Source: Nelumbo lutea | Lineage: Eukaryota; Streptophyta; Magnoliopsida; Proteales; Nelumbonaceae | Assembly (NCBI GenBank): GCA_022828595.1 | Contig: JAKGHH010000002.1 | Span: 41,014,222 to 41,078,221 of the forward strand | Direction of reading: 5' to 3' | DNA: 64,000 bases | In this document: positions 33,904 through 47,069 of the stretch, piece by piece | How positions within the stretch are numbered: position 1 is the first letter of the stretch | Layout of the letters: each line of letters opens with the position of its first letter | Made by a program: the position numbers and the translations under genes | Notes under the pieces: model-generated | Databases searched by the model: none | Seen by the model: only the letters and a program-made list of their open reading frames with translations | Told to the model about the DNA's origin: nothing

Positions 33904-34026
33904 GGCTTAGTTTGGAAGGAGTACAAATGCAAATTAATATTGTGAGTGCAAAACCTCATATTTTGTATTATTTTATATATATTTGCAGTGTACATATTTG
34001 CATTTGTACTCTTACCAGACTGAGCC
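33904..34026. mobile_element. MITE, 123 bp
   Basis: Inverted ends GGCTTAGTTTGGAAGGAGTA and, reversed, GGCTCAGTCTGGTAAGAGTA continue into ACAAATGCAAAT on both sides. Flanked by TTT. Almost the whole element can fold into a hairpin. Confidence 0.8.
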
Positions 34027-35363
34027 TTTTGTGACAAAATAGTGTCTTTTCATGGATTTCACCTTATTTATATGGCTCAAAAGACTATTGTTTTCAAAAG
34101 CTTGCGGTTTAATTTATTTATTGGAATGCTGTTTGTCGTGGGTTGCATTGAGAAGAATGGGGGTGTAATTCAGACTGTCTTGGCACCCACTATGTTAAAA
34201 TCTCAACCCATCTCAGTTTGTCAATAAGGTCACATTGTCTGTCAGTAGCAATGAGATTTCATTTTTAAGGAAGGGGCAAAGAATATTATTCCTTCAAATG
34301 GGGAATATCATTTCATCAAAAATGGAAATAGAATTCTCATGATTCTATCCAACTAAACAGTTGAAATCAAAACAATCCATTCCAATTCCAATTCTAAACC
34401 CCTATTCCTATAAACCAAACGGGGCCTAATTCCATCCAATTGTGATATCGAGTTGGTTGGATTGACTTTATGTTGGAGTTTTATTAACCAAACTTATAAA
34501 CATATGCATATCAGGCTAAGGGTGAAATTCGGGTTGACCAAAGTTAACATTTACACTGTTTCGAGTTTGAACATATGGGATGGGTCCATTCAAATTTTGT
34601 TAAAATTCCAACCTGAGCTCACCCAAATTACATCTCCAGACATGGACTATTAATTGGTGTAATGGTACAACTTCATGTCGGAAAGCATGAAAACATGGAT
34701 TGGAGTATGAAGGCTTATTTTAAAGTCAATAAATATGCCACTATGAGCATAATTACATAACTGGATACAATAAATCAATACGTAAACATATAAATATATG
34801 TTTTTAAGAAAATAATGTATAGTTACAAATTAAAGCATGATACATCATATATTGGAGTTTTTCAACCCTAACCCTAACGCTAACCCACATTTCAACTGAG
34901 TCCAACCTAAATCATATTTTTATTATATCGGGCCAAGCCAAATTGCACCCCTAGAATCGGTGGAAACATCTTTTGATTAGGCTTTTAAAGTGTTTTAATT
35001 TTTTATTAAAAAATATTACAATTAAAAATCCCCTCAGAACTCATTTGGACTGAGCTTCTATAGACAAGCAAATCATGTTGAACATTTGTTCCAAATAAGT
35101 CACTTTGAGGGTAGTTTCATCATGGGTAGAGCGAGGGGTGGTGGCATAGGGGACCCATGGCCCACCTATGCCTTAAAAATCCCAATAGAACTCATTTAAA
35201 TTCAATAATTAAGGCCTTATTTGCTTTCCAAGAAATTACTAACATAGGTAAATGCATTTACCTGGGTATTCTTTTATTTCTAAGTAAATAAAGAAAATGA
35301 TCATTTTAACCATAAAAGGTTATTGTTAAAAGGGGCAATTTATACCATCCAAGTATTGGCACT
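34027..35363. other. Intergenic with repeat remnants
   Basis: 34290-34430 ends CCAAACGGGGCCTAA, like the right terminus of a MITE whose left end I could not locate. 34860-34950 has degenerate CCCTAACCC phrases and TTGCACCCCTAG, like a hAT-MITE end. No gene. Confidence 0.45.
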
Positions 35364-35620
35364 CATGGTTTTAAAAAACAACCTAGAAATAGAACCGTTT
35401 TGGCCACCGATTCCTAGGTCGATGGTTTGACCGTCTGGTTCGAACGAATAATCCATTCTAACAACAAAAAATTTAAAAAATAAAAAAATAATTAAAAATA
35501 AAAACAGCCAAAACCATTGAATGTAACGATGAATCAACCCGATTGCACAAGTCAACAGATCATTGACCGATTCAACGATTTTTTGCTAGGGACCGATTCA
35601 ACAGCAGTTTGAAAACCATA
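35364..35620. mobile_element. MITE with CATGGTTTT ends, second member
   Basis: 257 bp from CATGGTTTTAAAAAACAACC to GCAGTTTGAAAACCATA. The arms share GGTTTGACCG/GACCGATTCAAC phrases with each other and with 29537-29717. Confidence 0.6.
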
Positions 35621-36890
35621 TTAGCATTTAACCACCTTAGAGATGAACAGGTGATGTCTAGGGAACATAAATTTTCCACGAACCCCAAAACTTATGACCA
35701 ATCTAGTTGAGTCATAAACATGATAACCAGTTAAGTGTCATTTATCAAAATTCACGGAAATTCATGGGTGTGTTGTAATTGGTGAAAACTTTTGGGAGAA
35801 TGAATGTTTAGCGCCCCCAGAAATTTTAGCCTTATCCTACAGGTTGAATGAATCTCAACAACCATGAATTGATGTAAAATACATGAGTAGGATGCGGTTT
35901 ATAGGGGACTACTAGTAGAGTAGAGTATGGAGATTGTAATTTCAGATTTCTACGAGTGCCATGTACACCTCACCGAAAACTTTTTCTATACCGTATCTTC
36001 CCAACATCATAGATTTTTCCAGATGTTAGTCGATCAAAACCAAAATTTCATTGACACATTTTTTTCCTCTCAAAATAAAATAAAATAAAATAAAACAAAA
36101 CCGAATACCCCTAGATGGTATTCAATTCCCCACATTGATTTCGGTTTTATGGATTTTCTCCGACTACATCTTTTGATGTTTATATGGCGGGGCCCAATTT
36201 AGAGGGCCAGAAACCGCGTCCCAAAAGCTCTCCCAAATGGGCACTAGAAAGTAGAAACCGATGGCTGCCGATTTATTTATTTATTTATATTTCTTTTGAC
36301 GAGGATGTGTGAATCAACAGAAACGATTTATGCCTGTTTCTGCTACAATGCTGTATAACTTATTTAAATACATTCATGCTAAACAGCCAAACACCTTCTA
36401 GGGTTCCATCATCCACTACAACGGTCACTTAGCTTGCCTTTTTTCATCATCCAGTACATCTACGCCTATCTTGTCTGTGTAACCACTTACAAAAGGTAAC
36501 GAGGAAAGGTAAAAACAAGAGTATACCAATCTAGTGGTTGAGATCACTCGATCAAAATTTTCTTGGCAAGCCTCTGCTGACCAAAATCCTTTATAATAGG
36601 ATTTGGTTCAACCCGAACCCGACCAGGCTGAAAGAAAGCTAACAGCGCGCCCCATCTCATATAAAATACACTATGCTCAGCCAATCTTATCTTATATACA
36701 AATATTTTGTTTTTACAATGCCAGTGGGTCGTCGGATTCATCGTCATTTAATCATTCATCTGTTCACCTCAACCCGAGCCCGATCTGGGAGGGTTTACCA
36801 CTGACATCCCTATTCACCAGACGGCAACCTTCTTCAGTCTCTTTACTTCAGCTCCCAGACAAGTGTATTTAGCATAGAAAAAAGCCCCCA
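35621..36890. other. Intergenic / upstream region of the reticulon-like gene
   Basis: No gene recognised. The stretch becomes less AT-rich toward 36750. It would contain the promoter, but no TATA box can be fixed. Confidence 0.4.
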
Positions 36891-37304
36891 GTCATTCGAG
36901 TATTCCGGAAGCTCTCCTCCCCTACGCTGCTAGGCTCTCTGCCTCTCTCTGCTAAATTCACTGTCGTCTTCTGCTGTGAGAGACTAATGAGTCAAGAGTT
37001 TTGAGTACCTCGGAAACAGAGCTACCAGAGATCCATCGATGCAAAGTGAAGAGAACAACTAGAGCTGTCCTGTAAACAAATCAGTGAATCACCCATCTCC
37101 ACCATTTTTGTCCTTTTTCCTGAAAACTGGATCGAGCCTTGTAGCATAATCTTCTCTCCCTCACCCATTGCTTCCTCAGAATCGCAATGCTTTCTTCAGC
37201 CAACCGCTCTTGCTTAGGCTTCGAGCGTTATCAGTTCTGATTGTTTTCTCAGTGTGCTTGATTGAGGCTAAGAGTTAGAGTGAGTGCGTAGAGACTCGGA
37301 TAAA
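36891..37304 (+). other. Probable 5' untranslated leader of the reticulon-like gene
   Basis: CT-rich tract (36911-36958: CTCTCCTCCCC.., CTCTGCCTCTCTCTGC) typical of plant transcription-start/leader DNA, followed by sequence without a long frame up to the ATG at 37305. The start site and any leader intron are not determinable here. Confidence 0.45.
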
Positions 37305-39353
37305 ATGGAGAAGATTCAGGCTGCTAGAAGACGGGCTGGAGCTAGAAATGTTGTTGCAGGTTCTGTCTGGGAAAGCAGAATGAAAAGCGATGAGGTGAAA
37401 GGTGGGATCAAGGTTTTCACCGGTGAAGAGAATTCTGAAGAAGTTGGTGGCGGTGGCAGTGAGCGTGGTGTTCAGGTTAACAGACAGTTGAATCGGAATC
37501 AGAGTGGTGTGGAGCGTGGGAAGAGGAAGACATGGAAAACTGAATCCTTTGACGGATTTGAGAGGAGCCCATTTCAGATAAGGAAGACGAGATCTCAGTC
37601 GCATCGATTTTCTGGTGAATCTCTCAGTTTGTCTCTTGATGGAATTGATAAAAGCCTAATTCAGTTGGGCAGGAGGCCAATTCATTTAAGGAAGGCAAGA
37701 TCTGAATCGAATGGATCTTCTGATGAATCTTGTAAGGAGCTTGGTGTGTCGGTCGATGGAAATGAAAGTGGCCCAATTCAGACGGGGAAGATTAGATCCG
37801 AGTCTCCTAGGGTTCCTGAAGAGACTTGCAAGGAGAAGACAATTTCAGTCAATTTTAGCGATGTGGCCGAGATCAAATCTCCACAGAAATTTGTCGTGAA
37901 CGATGATGGTGTTGATGGGGATGAAGAAAATGATTGGGGCGATGAGGAGGATGATACAGAGATGGAGATAGAAAAGAAGAGCTTCGATGTCAAAGAAATT
38001 AAGATGGAAGAACAGAAACCCCAGAAGGTTATGAATGAGAAGAGAGATGATCAGGTCGATGTGCCGACATCAATACCCATCTCTGAAATTGTGAATAAAG
38101 AACCAGCTTCAATTGCAGAACAACCCCTAACTGTTCAGAGTCCCATAGAATCCCAAAAGGCTGTGAACGAAGAGGAGAAGGTCCAACAGATCCCTGAAAC
38201 ACCAAAACCCATTTCTGCAAATGTGAATAAACAGCCAGCTCCTGTTGCAGATCAACCTGTAGTTGTCCAGAGTCCCATAAAACCCCAAAAGCATGTCAAC
38301 GAAGAGGATAAAGCTCCACAGATCAATGAAACACCAAAACCCATCTCTCCAATTCTGACTAAAAAGCCAACATCACCTGTTGCAGACAAATCTCTAATTT
38401 CTCAGAAACTCGCAAGGCTCAAAAAGGCTATGGATGAAGAAAATAAGCTCCCTCAAATTCATGATAAACCAACAACCCTATTTCCAAATGTGAATAAGCA
38501 GCGACGCTCTGTTTTTTCTCGTCCTGTAATTAATCATGATCTTAGAAAATCACCATCAAGTTAGTAATTTTCTTGGTAGTTGGTACATTTTAGTGATATT
38601 GGTTCCCCGTTTTGTGTATACATATTTTTTCTTCTTGTTTCATATCTCACTATCGCTTGGCCTTCTATGATTGCAGTTTCAGAAGTATACAGGAGTAACC
38701 CACAAACCCATAACAAATTACAAAGCATTGGTAAGTTCTAAACTTCTGATTTCAATGTGAACTTCCTTTTCTTTGCCCTACACTTCATTTGCTAAAATTC
38801 TCTTGTTTCTCACTTTTCTTCTTTTATATTCTTATCAATAATTCAGTCGATTTGGTAATGTGGAGAGACATCCCAAAATCTGCATTTGTTTTTGGAATTG
38901 GAACATTCATCTTGCTATCATCCTCCTTCTCTAAAGACATTAACTTCAGGTAACCAAAGAAAATTAGACAGCATTTCTTCACGAATCTCCTGTTTTAACA
39001 GAGCCATAATTACTAATTCTCTTGTTTCTCACTTTGCACAGCTTAATATCCGCAATGTCTTATCTGGGTCTCATCTATCTTGCTATAATTTTCGTCTACA
39101 AATCAATCCTCGGCAGGTAATCTCCCAAACCCATAACCTCAAGGAAACAAATAAGTGACAATTTCTTTTTAATCTCACATATTTTCTGCTGGCTTATCAG
39201 GGGAGCTGTAGATATAGATGATTCAAACCATACATTTATTGTGGGTGAAGAAGAGGCAATTTGGCTAGTAAAGCTGATTCTTCCTTACTTGAACGAGTTC
39301 CTGCTAAAGCTCAGAGGCCTTTTCTCTGGACACCCTGCAACTACAATGAAGGC

Positions 39354-39403
<50 letters not shown>

Positions 39404-40260
39404 GAACTAAAAACAGAGGAACTGTGTGAGAATGGCAGTTGGCAATTTTGCTGTTTGTTTTGGCTCGGTGTGGAAGCTCCATCACTGTATGGAAGATGGC
39501 CAAACTGGGTAAGGTTTATTTGGTTTTTATTTAATAAAATCTTTTCATGTTTGTAGGGTTTCTGGTTCTTGTTCTGGACCTTCTGGTTGACGTTTGGCTC
39601 TTCACTGTCTGTAGGTTTCTTTGGAGTTTTTACGGTACCAAAAATTTGTTCTTCTTATTCCACCCAGTTAACAGGATGCGGTAAATATCAGATTTTGTTT
39701 TTAATTTTTTACAGATATTATAGTATACGATTGAAGTGGACCGTCTATCATAAGGTCATAAGGTTGAGCATCAATTGGGTACCATAGCGGGACCCACATT
39801 CTGGCTTCCACACCTGAGAAGAATCTATTGGGCCAGGATGCTCTTCAATAGTCACCACCTGATCTGTTCATATGGGTCCTACATACAGGAAAGTTTTGGA
39901 TCAGGCGATTTCGAGACGCTTGGAATTCATGCTCTCACAAAAAAGCCGTGGCGTTTGGCATTTTTACCCTCGTGTGGAATTTGTCCTCAACAGTAGCCCG
40001 CATTTGGGCAGGTAAGGATATCTACGTCATTTCAAAAGAATGTAGGGGCAGTTTTGGCAAGTTGAGGCTTGATATGTTGAGTGATGGACCATCTTTATGC
40101 AGTGTTCGTATTAATCGTAGCCCTTAAATACTATCAGCAATCGTTGTTCGCTGAAGAATGGGGAAGAGAAGATGTGGCAGGAGATTCGAGGCAGGAAGAA
40201 AGTGGACGGAGACAAGGAAGGCGTGGGCCCACTTTAGTGAAGGTGAAGAAGGCATCCTAA
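37305..40260 (+). CDS. Reticulon-like protein (RTNLB), long N-terminal form, nine exons
   Basis: Exons 37305-38559, 38677-38730, 38847-38949, 39042-39116, 39201-39351, 39439-39508, 39615-39680, 39889-40011 and 40103-40260 join in frame to 684 residues plus TAA. The start is the ATG in ATAAAATGGAG; the following ARNVVAGSVWESRMKSDEVK is a conserved opening of long plant reticulon-like proteins (RTNLB17/18/21 type, from memory). Residues ~20-436 are acidic and repeat-bearing. The reticulon domain starts at V437 (VDLVMWRDIPKSAFVFGIGT), with a first hydrophobic hairpin, a ~60-residue loop, and a second hairpin (LAILLFVLARCGSSITVWKM, FFGVFTVPKICSSYS). A third hydrophobic stretch reads AVAFGIFTLVWNLSSTVARI. 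The tail is basic and ends VKVKKAS. Reticulons insert as wedges in the ER membrane and curve tubules. All introns are GT-AG except the fifth (GC-AG). All nine junction phases agree, so confidence is high. Confidence 0.93.
39352..39438 (+). other. GC-AG intron with CT microsatellite in the reticulon-like gene
   Basis: The reading frame requires ATGAAG|GCAATACTC as donor and AATGGCAG| as acceptor, linking TTMK to LAILLFVL. An 87-bp intron, almost half of it a (CT)n run (39358-39399). No GT donor in the vicinity keeps the conserved protein. GC donors are a known minor class, usually with a strong AG|GCAAGT context; here the context (GCAATA) is weaker. Confidence 0.82.
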
Positions 40261-40390
40261 GTAACGTCTGTGCATGTGATGTGATATGATGCTCTGTTGT
40301 GCCATTTTCTCTGTTTTGTCCTTTTCTTTGTATATAATGTCGACCTCATCCCCAACTTCACAATCTAATGAAATCTAATCTCAGTCACAC
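40261..40390 (+). other. 3' untranslated region of the reticulon-like gene (end estimated)
   Basis: TG-rich sequence after the stop (TGTGCATGTGATGTGATATG, then TTTTGTCC) followed by AATCTAATGAAATC, typical of plant 3' ends. The poly(A) site is estimated. Confidence 0.45.
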
Positions 40391-40673
40391 AAGAAATGCC
40401 AGCACTCAGCAGGCAGCTGTGGTTTTCAGTAGCGAGGACCACAATCGGCCCAGGCCCATTCTTTCTAAATATATCAAATCAATATAATCTGATCATGCAC
40501 GTGTGCATTTATTGCTTAGGTTTGGATCCACCGGTCTATAGGTCAAAGGTCAAACAATAAAAAGGATATGAGATGATCACGACCATTGATTAAACAGAAT
40601 ATTTTATAGAGGACGGTTATCGATGATAGTTCTCCAAGTAAGACTGATTGGTACCATGTATGAGCTTTCTAAC

Positions 40674-40728
40674 GCTGCATTTGGCATTTCTTATTTTAAG
40701 AACTTATCTCCGAAATACCAAATGCAGC
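40674..40728. mobile_element. 55-bp hairpin, MITE-like
   Basis: GCTGCATTTGGCATTTC pairs with GAAATACCAAATGCAGC with a single mismatch; short loop. It is near flanking TAA/TTA. Smaller than usual MITEs; possibly a deletion derivative of one. Confidence 0.65.
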
Positions 40729-41932
40729 CTTAGGCTAATCCAATCCAAGCCCCTGTGAATTTTCACGAGTACCACCGGTTGAGTGGCCGTTCACAGTATC
40801 CGTTTATCCAAATTTGAATTCGAGTTCAATAAATATATAATTGGATTAAATATGAATCCATCTTATTAGATACAAAATGTGGTTCAATTTGAATTTAACT
40901 ACATATTTGTTCATATGCATTCGAAATGTATATCTATTAGTTTGAATGTCATGTTTTTAGCAAGGGTTCAACTATTATATTGAAAAAAGTTAGGGCTAGG
41001 GGACTTTGATCCTATCATATTTTTCCAGCAGTATAGATTTTCTCTTTTATTTTTATTCACGAAATACAATTAAAGTCATTTTTATTCATTTTATTAACAA
41101 CTATTGATGATTTTAAATTTAATTTATTAATATTATTCAACATTCAATTGCAATTCAAATTTGATTTAAATCTGATATAATTCTAATGGATAAGATGTAA
41201 TTTGAATTCAAATATTAATTAACCAAATTTGGATCTACTTATATCCAATTCAATTTAATCCATTTACAACCCTGGGTCTTTATCCATGTCAGCTTATTTT
41301 CTCTCCTTTGTATCTCAAGTTTCTCAACCCTTTTGGAATTTTGTGATATTGTGTAGTGTTTCCTTCCTTCTTTTTATTAAACATGGGACTACTTAAAATC
41401 ATCCACAACCAATTCATTTTCCATTTTATTGGAAAAGTGAATCTAAATATCTAATCACTCCCTTACAAAAACATGGGCATCTTTTACACTAGTCGATACA
41501 TGATATATTGTACATGTTTCTTCTAATAACTTTCTATACTAAAGGTGTAAAAGTGAACTTTGAACTGGCCATTGCATGGGTTTCTTCCAATGTTTTCAAC
41601 CTGTCATAGACCTAGATGGTCAAGCCTTTTGAACCATCACTCGGCCATGATTCTAGGTCTTTTTTTTTTTTTTTAACTTGGGGTTTGGTAAAAATCCATT
41701 GAGTTGGTGAAAAAACATCCAACTCAGGCAGTTGAACTATTGACCTGTTCAAGTCAGTCACCTAGTCATGGGTTGCACACCAAGTATATATACAAACTTT
41801 TTTTGCCTTAAATCCCAAATTTTAACATTTTTTTATAAATAAAATTTTAAAATATTGGAATAAAATATAAATTAAATATATAAAAGATTACATATATAAT
41901 TATAAATTATTTATTAATAAAATACATACACA

Positions 41933-41968
<36 letters not shown>

Positions 41969-43095
41969 TGCTAATGTGTCACGGTCTAACCTAGTAACCC
42001 ATTCTATCCCCACCTCCTAGTTCCCATCTACTATCAAAAAGTTGGGCTCCATTTGGTTGCATTTGAACCGGCAATGGAAAATCAAAATGAAATTTTCCCA
42101 AAAACTGGGTACTAATTATATAAAGTAATGGTATCACTCCTTATTTTTTCTGCAAGTCATTCCCCAAATAAAGGTTGGTCGTCTCCATCATATCTTGTTA
42201 CACAAACATTTCTCCACTTCACAGGTCCAGGAATAGTAGGAACATAATTAGTTTTCTTATTGAATATATTTTCCAGGGAAATCATTTGCTTTTCTTTTTT
42301 CTATTTTATATACAACCAAACAACCATAATGGATTTTGCTTTGCTATGATTTCAGAAAATTTCATAAAAGACCTCTCTATTCTCTTATTCCTGAGGAACA
42401 TGGTTTAAGTTTCAAGGGAAGGAAAATCCCAGCTATTTTCAAAGATATCATAAAAAATAATCCTTCCTTCTTTACAATATATGGCGAATACTTGCCTAAG
42501 TCATCCCATATTTTCTTGGATACACTAATGTAAGAACACATGCCATATACATGTGCAAGATAAAAGGATAAAAATAACAAAAAATCTATGATATTGAAAA
42601 AATGTGAAACTGCCATACCAGAAAGGTTTTGGCCAATCAAAACCCCTGTAAATTTTGATGAAAATACACTTGATTAGTAACAATTTTTATTATGCTAGTT
42701 GATAGGTTATAATTTATTTCCTATACCATTTCCAGAATCATAGTTGAATCCAAAAAATAAAAACAAAAAACCTTTTGTGTGTAATTTAATACAAATTAAA
42801 TGATTTTACTTTTATAATTTTCACAGGAATCAAGGAAAGTATCTACATATATGTCGCAACTTTGACCCCATAGAGACAACGAAGTGATATATAATAGACC
42901 CAGTTAGCAACTTAGCATGTTAAGGAATGCCAAGCGACCAACTGAAATATTGGATCATAATCAAGACATCAACCATCCCAAAATTTTGGTCCATTTGTTT
43001 TCCTATTTTTTATTACTAGTAAATGTGGACGTGCTTTTGAAATTTTAAATTACAATGACAATTATTATCATTATCATTATTACTATTACTATTAC

Positions 43096-43141
<46 letters not shown>

Positions 43142-44370
43142 GTTGTTGTTGTTGTTGTTGTTGTTTTTGTTGTTGTTGTTATTATTATTATTATTATTTA
43201 AATCTGTATTCTATTTTCATCATAAATAAAAATATTTTTATTTTAGCAATTTTTATTTAATATGATGATTATATAACATTAGAAATGTCCCCAAATGTTT
43301 TTGACAAAATTGTATACTTTTCATTTTCTGTGTTCTATCTTTTTTAATATTTATTATTCATCATTAATAAAAATATTTCTTATATTTCATACTTAATTTT
43401 ATTTAGTATAATGAATATATAATATTAGAGATGTGCTCAATTCCTTTTTTTGTATTTTTATATATTATTTATTTTGATTTTTTATTAGTTGATTATGGCA
43501 TTATTGATTAACCCATTTGAACCAAATGGATGAATTGCTTACCCACCCACTAGGAGGGAAGAAAATGGTTTTATTTTTAAATTATTTTTCAAAATATTTA
43601 TTTTTAAACTATTAAAATCAATGTTGTTGATTTAATTAATAGAATTTAATGATGAGAAAAGTATATCTTAAATATAGGACTTAATGAGAGAATATACCTT
43701 AGATATGAGACTTAATGAGAGAGAATAGGAAAATAATCTTATTTCCAATTGGTTTTAAATTTTATATTCCATTTTCATCATTAATTAAAGTATTTCTTAT
43801 TTATCATACTTATTCTTGTCTAATATGATGAATATAATATTAAAGATGTTCCCAATTTTTTCTTTAATTTCATTTTTTTTTCATTTTATCAAGTTTTAAT
43901 TTTTTATTATTTAGTTGTGGCAACAATGCAACATGGGTTGGCCTATTTGACCCAAAATTGTTTAATTTCTTATCACCACATAAAAATATTGCTTTTCCAA
44001 GTCAATTCCAAAATCTCCTCTATAATTTAACTTTAGCAAAAACCTCCCATCTATTTTCAAAAAACTTGACAAAAACCTCCATTTTGTCAATGACCAAGAC
44101 AGAAAATGTTAAACCAATGATATTTTCAAAATACCTATTTTACCCCTGTACAAGTTATTGTATACCTATTTTTACGAAAATACCCTTTTCCCTCTCTTAT
44201 TATCCTGGTTCCTCTCTTATTACACAATCTAAAGAATGGGTGAGGAACGAAGAAGAGGGGCAACTGGTTCCTCCCCTGAAGTTCCTCTCTTATTACATAA
44301 TCCGCTAGAAGCTGATTATCCTCTTCTTGAGAGTCTTCATCTTGGCTCATGCAAAACATATATGCAATTG
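40729..44370. other. AT-rich intergenic DNA with microsatellites
   Basis: Runs: T-tract 41661-41674; (AT)n about 41937-41962; (ATT)n/(TTG)n about 43074-43194. Frames at 42175-42640 and 43958-44308 show no family similarity and look like chance. Confidence 0.55.
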
Positions 44371-44760
44371 ACCAAGGCAGTTCGCCCCCAGGCAGTTCGC
44401 CCCTAGGCAGTTCGCCACCAGGCAGTTCGCCCCTAGGCAGTTCGCCACCAAGGCAGTTCGCCCCCAGGCAGTTCGCCACCAGGGAGTTCGACACCAGGCA
44501 GTTCGCCACCAAGGCAGTTCACCCCCAGGCAGTTTACCCCCATGCAGTTCACCACCAAGGCAGTTCGCCCCCAGGCAGTTCGCCACCAGGGAGTTCGCCA
44601 CCAAGCAGTTCGCCACCAAGGCAGTTCACCCCCAGGCAGTTCCCCCTCAGGCAGTTTGCCACCAAGGCAGTTCGCCCCCAGGTAGTTCACCACCAAGCAG
44701 TTAGTCACCAAGCAGTTCTCCCCCAGGGAATTCGCCACCAAGTAGCTTGTCACTAAGGCA
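44371..44760. repeat. Minisatellite, ~15-bp unit, about 25 copies
   Basis: The unit is close to GGCAGTTCGCCACCA, alternating with GGCAGTTCGCCCCCA/CCCTA. Most units are 15 bases, some 16. It is GC-rich within very AT-rich surroundings. Because 15 is a multiple of three, long frames are open on both strands (+ 44349-44756; - 44347-44619 and 44433-44819), giving Ser-Pro-Pro-Gly or Gly-Glu-Leu-Pro repeats. No start context, splice structure or homology supports a protein. Confidence 0.93.
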
Positions 44761-45122
44761 CGCCACCATCGGGTCGAATAACGAGGTACTTTGCCAAAAA
44801 ATTTTACATCACAAAACATTGGTACGTGGCCGAAAATGGTTACATCAATTATAATTAATATTATTATTATACTCCAATAAATATTTCATTTAGTGAAAGT
44901 TAACTTATAAATTAAACTTTCAATTATTCAATATTGTTAAACTTAAAGAATTATAAAAGCAAATATTATTTTATGAGTTAAGTAAAAATCGTAATTATAA
45001 CAAATTAATTAATTAATAAAAATAAAAATAAAATAATAATAATAATAATAGTTGTAATAATAATAATACTTTAATATTACTGATTTCAAAATTAATACAC
45101 ACATAATAAGAATATATTATTT

Positions 45123-45177
<55 letters not shown>

Positions 45178-47069
45178 GTAATATACTTATTATTATTATT
45201 GATTTCACATTTATTAATTTATTATTAATCTATTAATAATAATGATTATTATTAAAAATGTTAATATAAAAATTTATATACTTAAATATTTGCTGAAATT
45301 ACCCATTTTAATTTGGACAGATAATTAATTTCTTAAAATTATTATTTATAGAATAATTCTAATTACTCTTTCATTAATGACCTTATTTTTGAATAATTGG
45401 TTTTTTATGTTCAATAATTTTTTTGCAAAAATCCAAATAATTTTTCATTCGCAATGCTAACCATTTTATTTTTCTCTTATTCAGTTTTTCAAAAGATAAA
45501 AAAATAAACTAATGATATTTACTAATTTTTATCAAATTATGTATTTATAAAGTTGTCATTGATGATGACGATGATGATGAGTCAACTTTTTGAAAGAGAG
45601 GGGTACTAATAATAATTAATGACTTCTAATTAATTAATTTCAGTTATTAATTACTAATAATAATAACTCACTATTGTAATTACTGCTAATACTTAATTAC
45701 TGATAATAATTATTGTTAAACTAAAAGAATTATAAAAGTAGTTATTATTTCAGGAATTAACTAAAAATTGTAATTATAACAAATTAATTACTTCATAATA
45801 ATAATAATAATAATAATAATTTAATATTAGTGATTTCAAAATCAATACACACATAATGAGAATATATTATTAGTAAATAATATATTATTATTATTATTAC
45901 TGATTTCATAATTATTAATCTATATTACTCAATGAAGACTGAATAAAAAAACATTCAAATTGCCACTAAATGAATGAACTAAAAATCTATGAGTATTCTA
46001 ATTGACTTGAATTTGCACATCAACATGCCCAAAATTATAATTTCAACCTACATTTTCTACTTCTATCTCTCAATTCCCATAATTCAAACATACCATTAGG
46101 TTATGTACATGTTTCCCTACCTTTTTCCTAAAGATAAATTCTAGCCAGTCTACGTGCATTGTGAAGGGCTTAGACTTAAAATCCATAACCATGATCGACC
46201 AAAAGAAGCGTTGCCACCTAACTTGGAGGTGGCCTCCATACTTAGGATGGTTCCATTATTCTCATTTCTTTTATGTTTCCTCTATTGGATGGACTTCGGA
46301 GTCCTAATTATATTATCAATTGAATGTAGCCATACATGATGGTAAGTTGATTGTAGTCATATATTTTTCATATCTTATTTCAGAGGATGGATGCATCTAC
46401 AAATGTTGTTTGTTTTTCTTAACAACTCTTTGAATGATTTTCTTCCTTCTTTGCCTCTTTGAATGGATATCATAAATGCTTTTTATCCACTCATATGTCC
46501 CTAAATATTAAGTAGAATTGGTGATATTGTTGTAAACATCCATCTAAGTTTGCTATTTTATAAATATATTAATGATTTCAAAGTTATTGATACTTTTTGG
46601 GGGTGAGTTGCTTAATAGGACATTGATTTTTATTGTTAAATAGTAAATCTCAAATTAAATGATATTGTAGTTGCCCTTTACTTAGTATGGGGTCATTATC
46701 TAGATAAAACATGGTAAGTCACTTAAATCAAATAAAGAGCCTACCCTAAATGTCTATTATAAATAATTAAAAAAATGAAATAATTCAGATTAAATTAAAT
46801 AATCACTTACTGAAAACTACTTAATTAAGTAAATAATAATAAAAATCAATTATTTATAGAAATAATTAATAATAATAACAATCATCAAGTACTTAATTAA
46901 GTAAATAATAAAAAATGAAACAACAATCATCATTTATCATTAATGTTTATTCAAAGCATGCCCCATGATAATTACCAAATACAGTAATTAAACCTTAAAT
47001 AAGAATCAATATTTATTAACAGTCATTAAAATTGTTAAGCCAAATCATTAATGTTTATATATACCCTAT
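44761..47069. other. Very AT-rich intergenic DNA
   Basis: Contains (AAT)n at about 45123-45177 and shorter AAT/ATT runs (45028-45070, 45798-45824, 45886-45900). Some stretches recur: ACTAAAAATTGTAATTATAA-like sequence at about 44985 and 45760, and a TAATACACACATAAT.AGAAT phrase at 45094 and 45842. No gene. Confidence 0.6.

Noticed and set aside
37284..37304. Start of the reticulon-like CDS upstream of 37305
   Set aside because: That frame opens with GTG; the first ATG at 37305 fits the conserved N-terminus.
39569..39787. 72-codon frame as part of the reticulon exon
   Set aside because: It reads through intron sequence; the acceptor at 39614 gives the conserved FFGVFTVPKICSSYS in correct phase and the exon ends at 39680.
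42175..42640. Overlapping frames on both strands
   Set aside because: AT-rich chance frames without family similarity or codon signal.
44349..44819. Long Pro/Ser/Gly-rich open frames on both strands as a novel repeat protein
   Set aside because: They are the direct result of a minisatellite with a unit of 15 bases; no start context, splice pattern or similarity.
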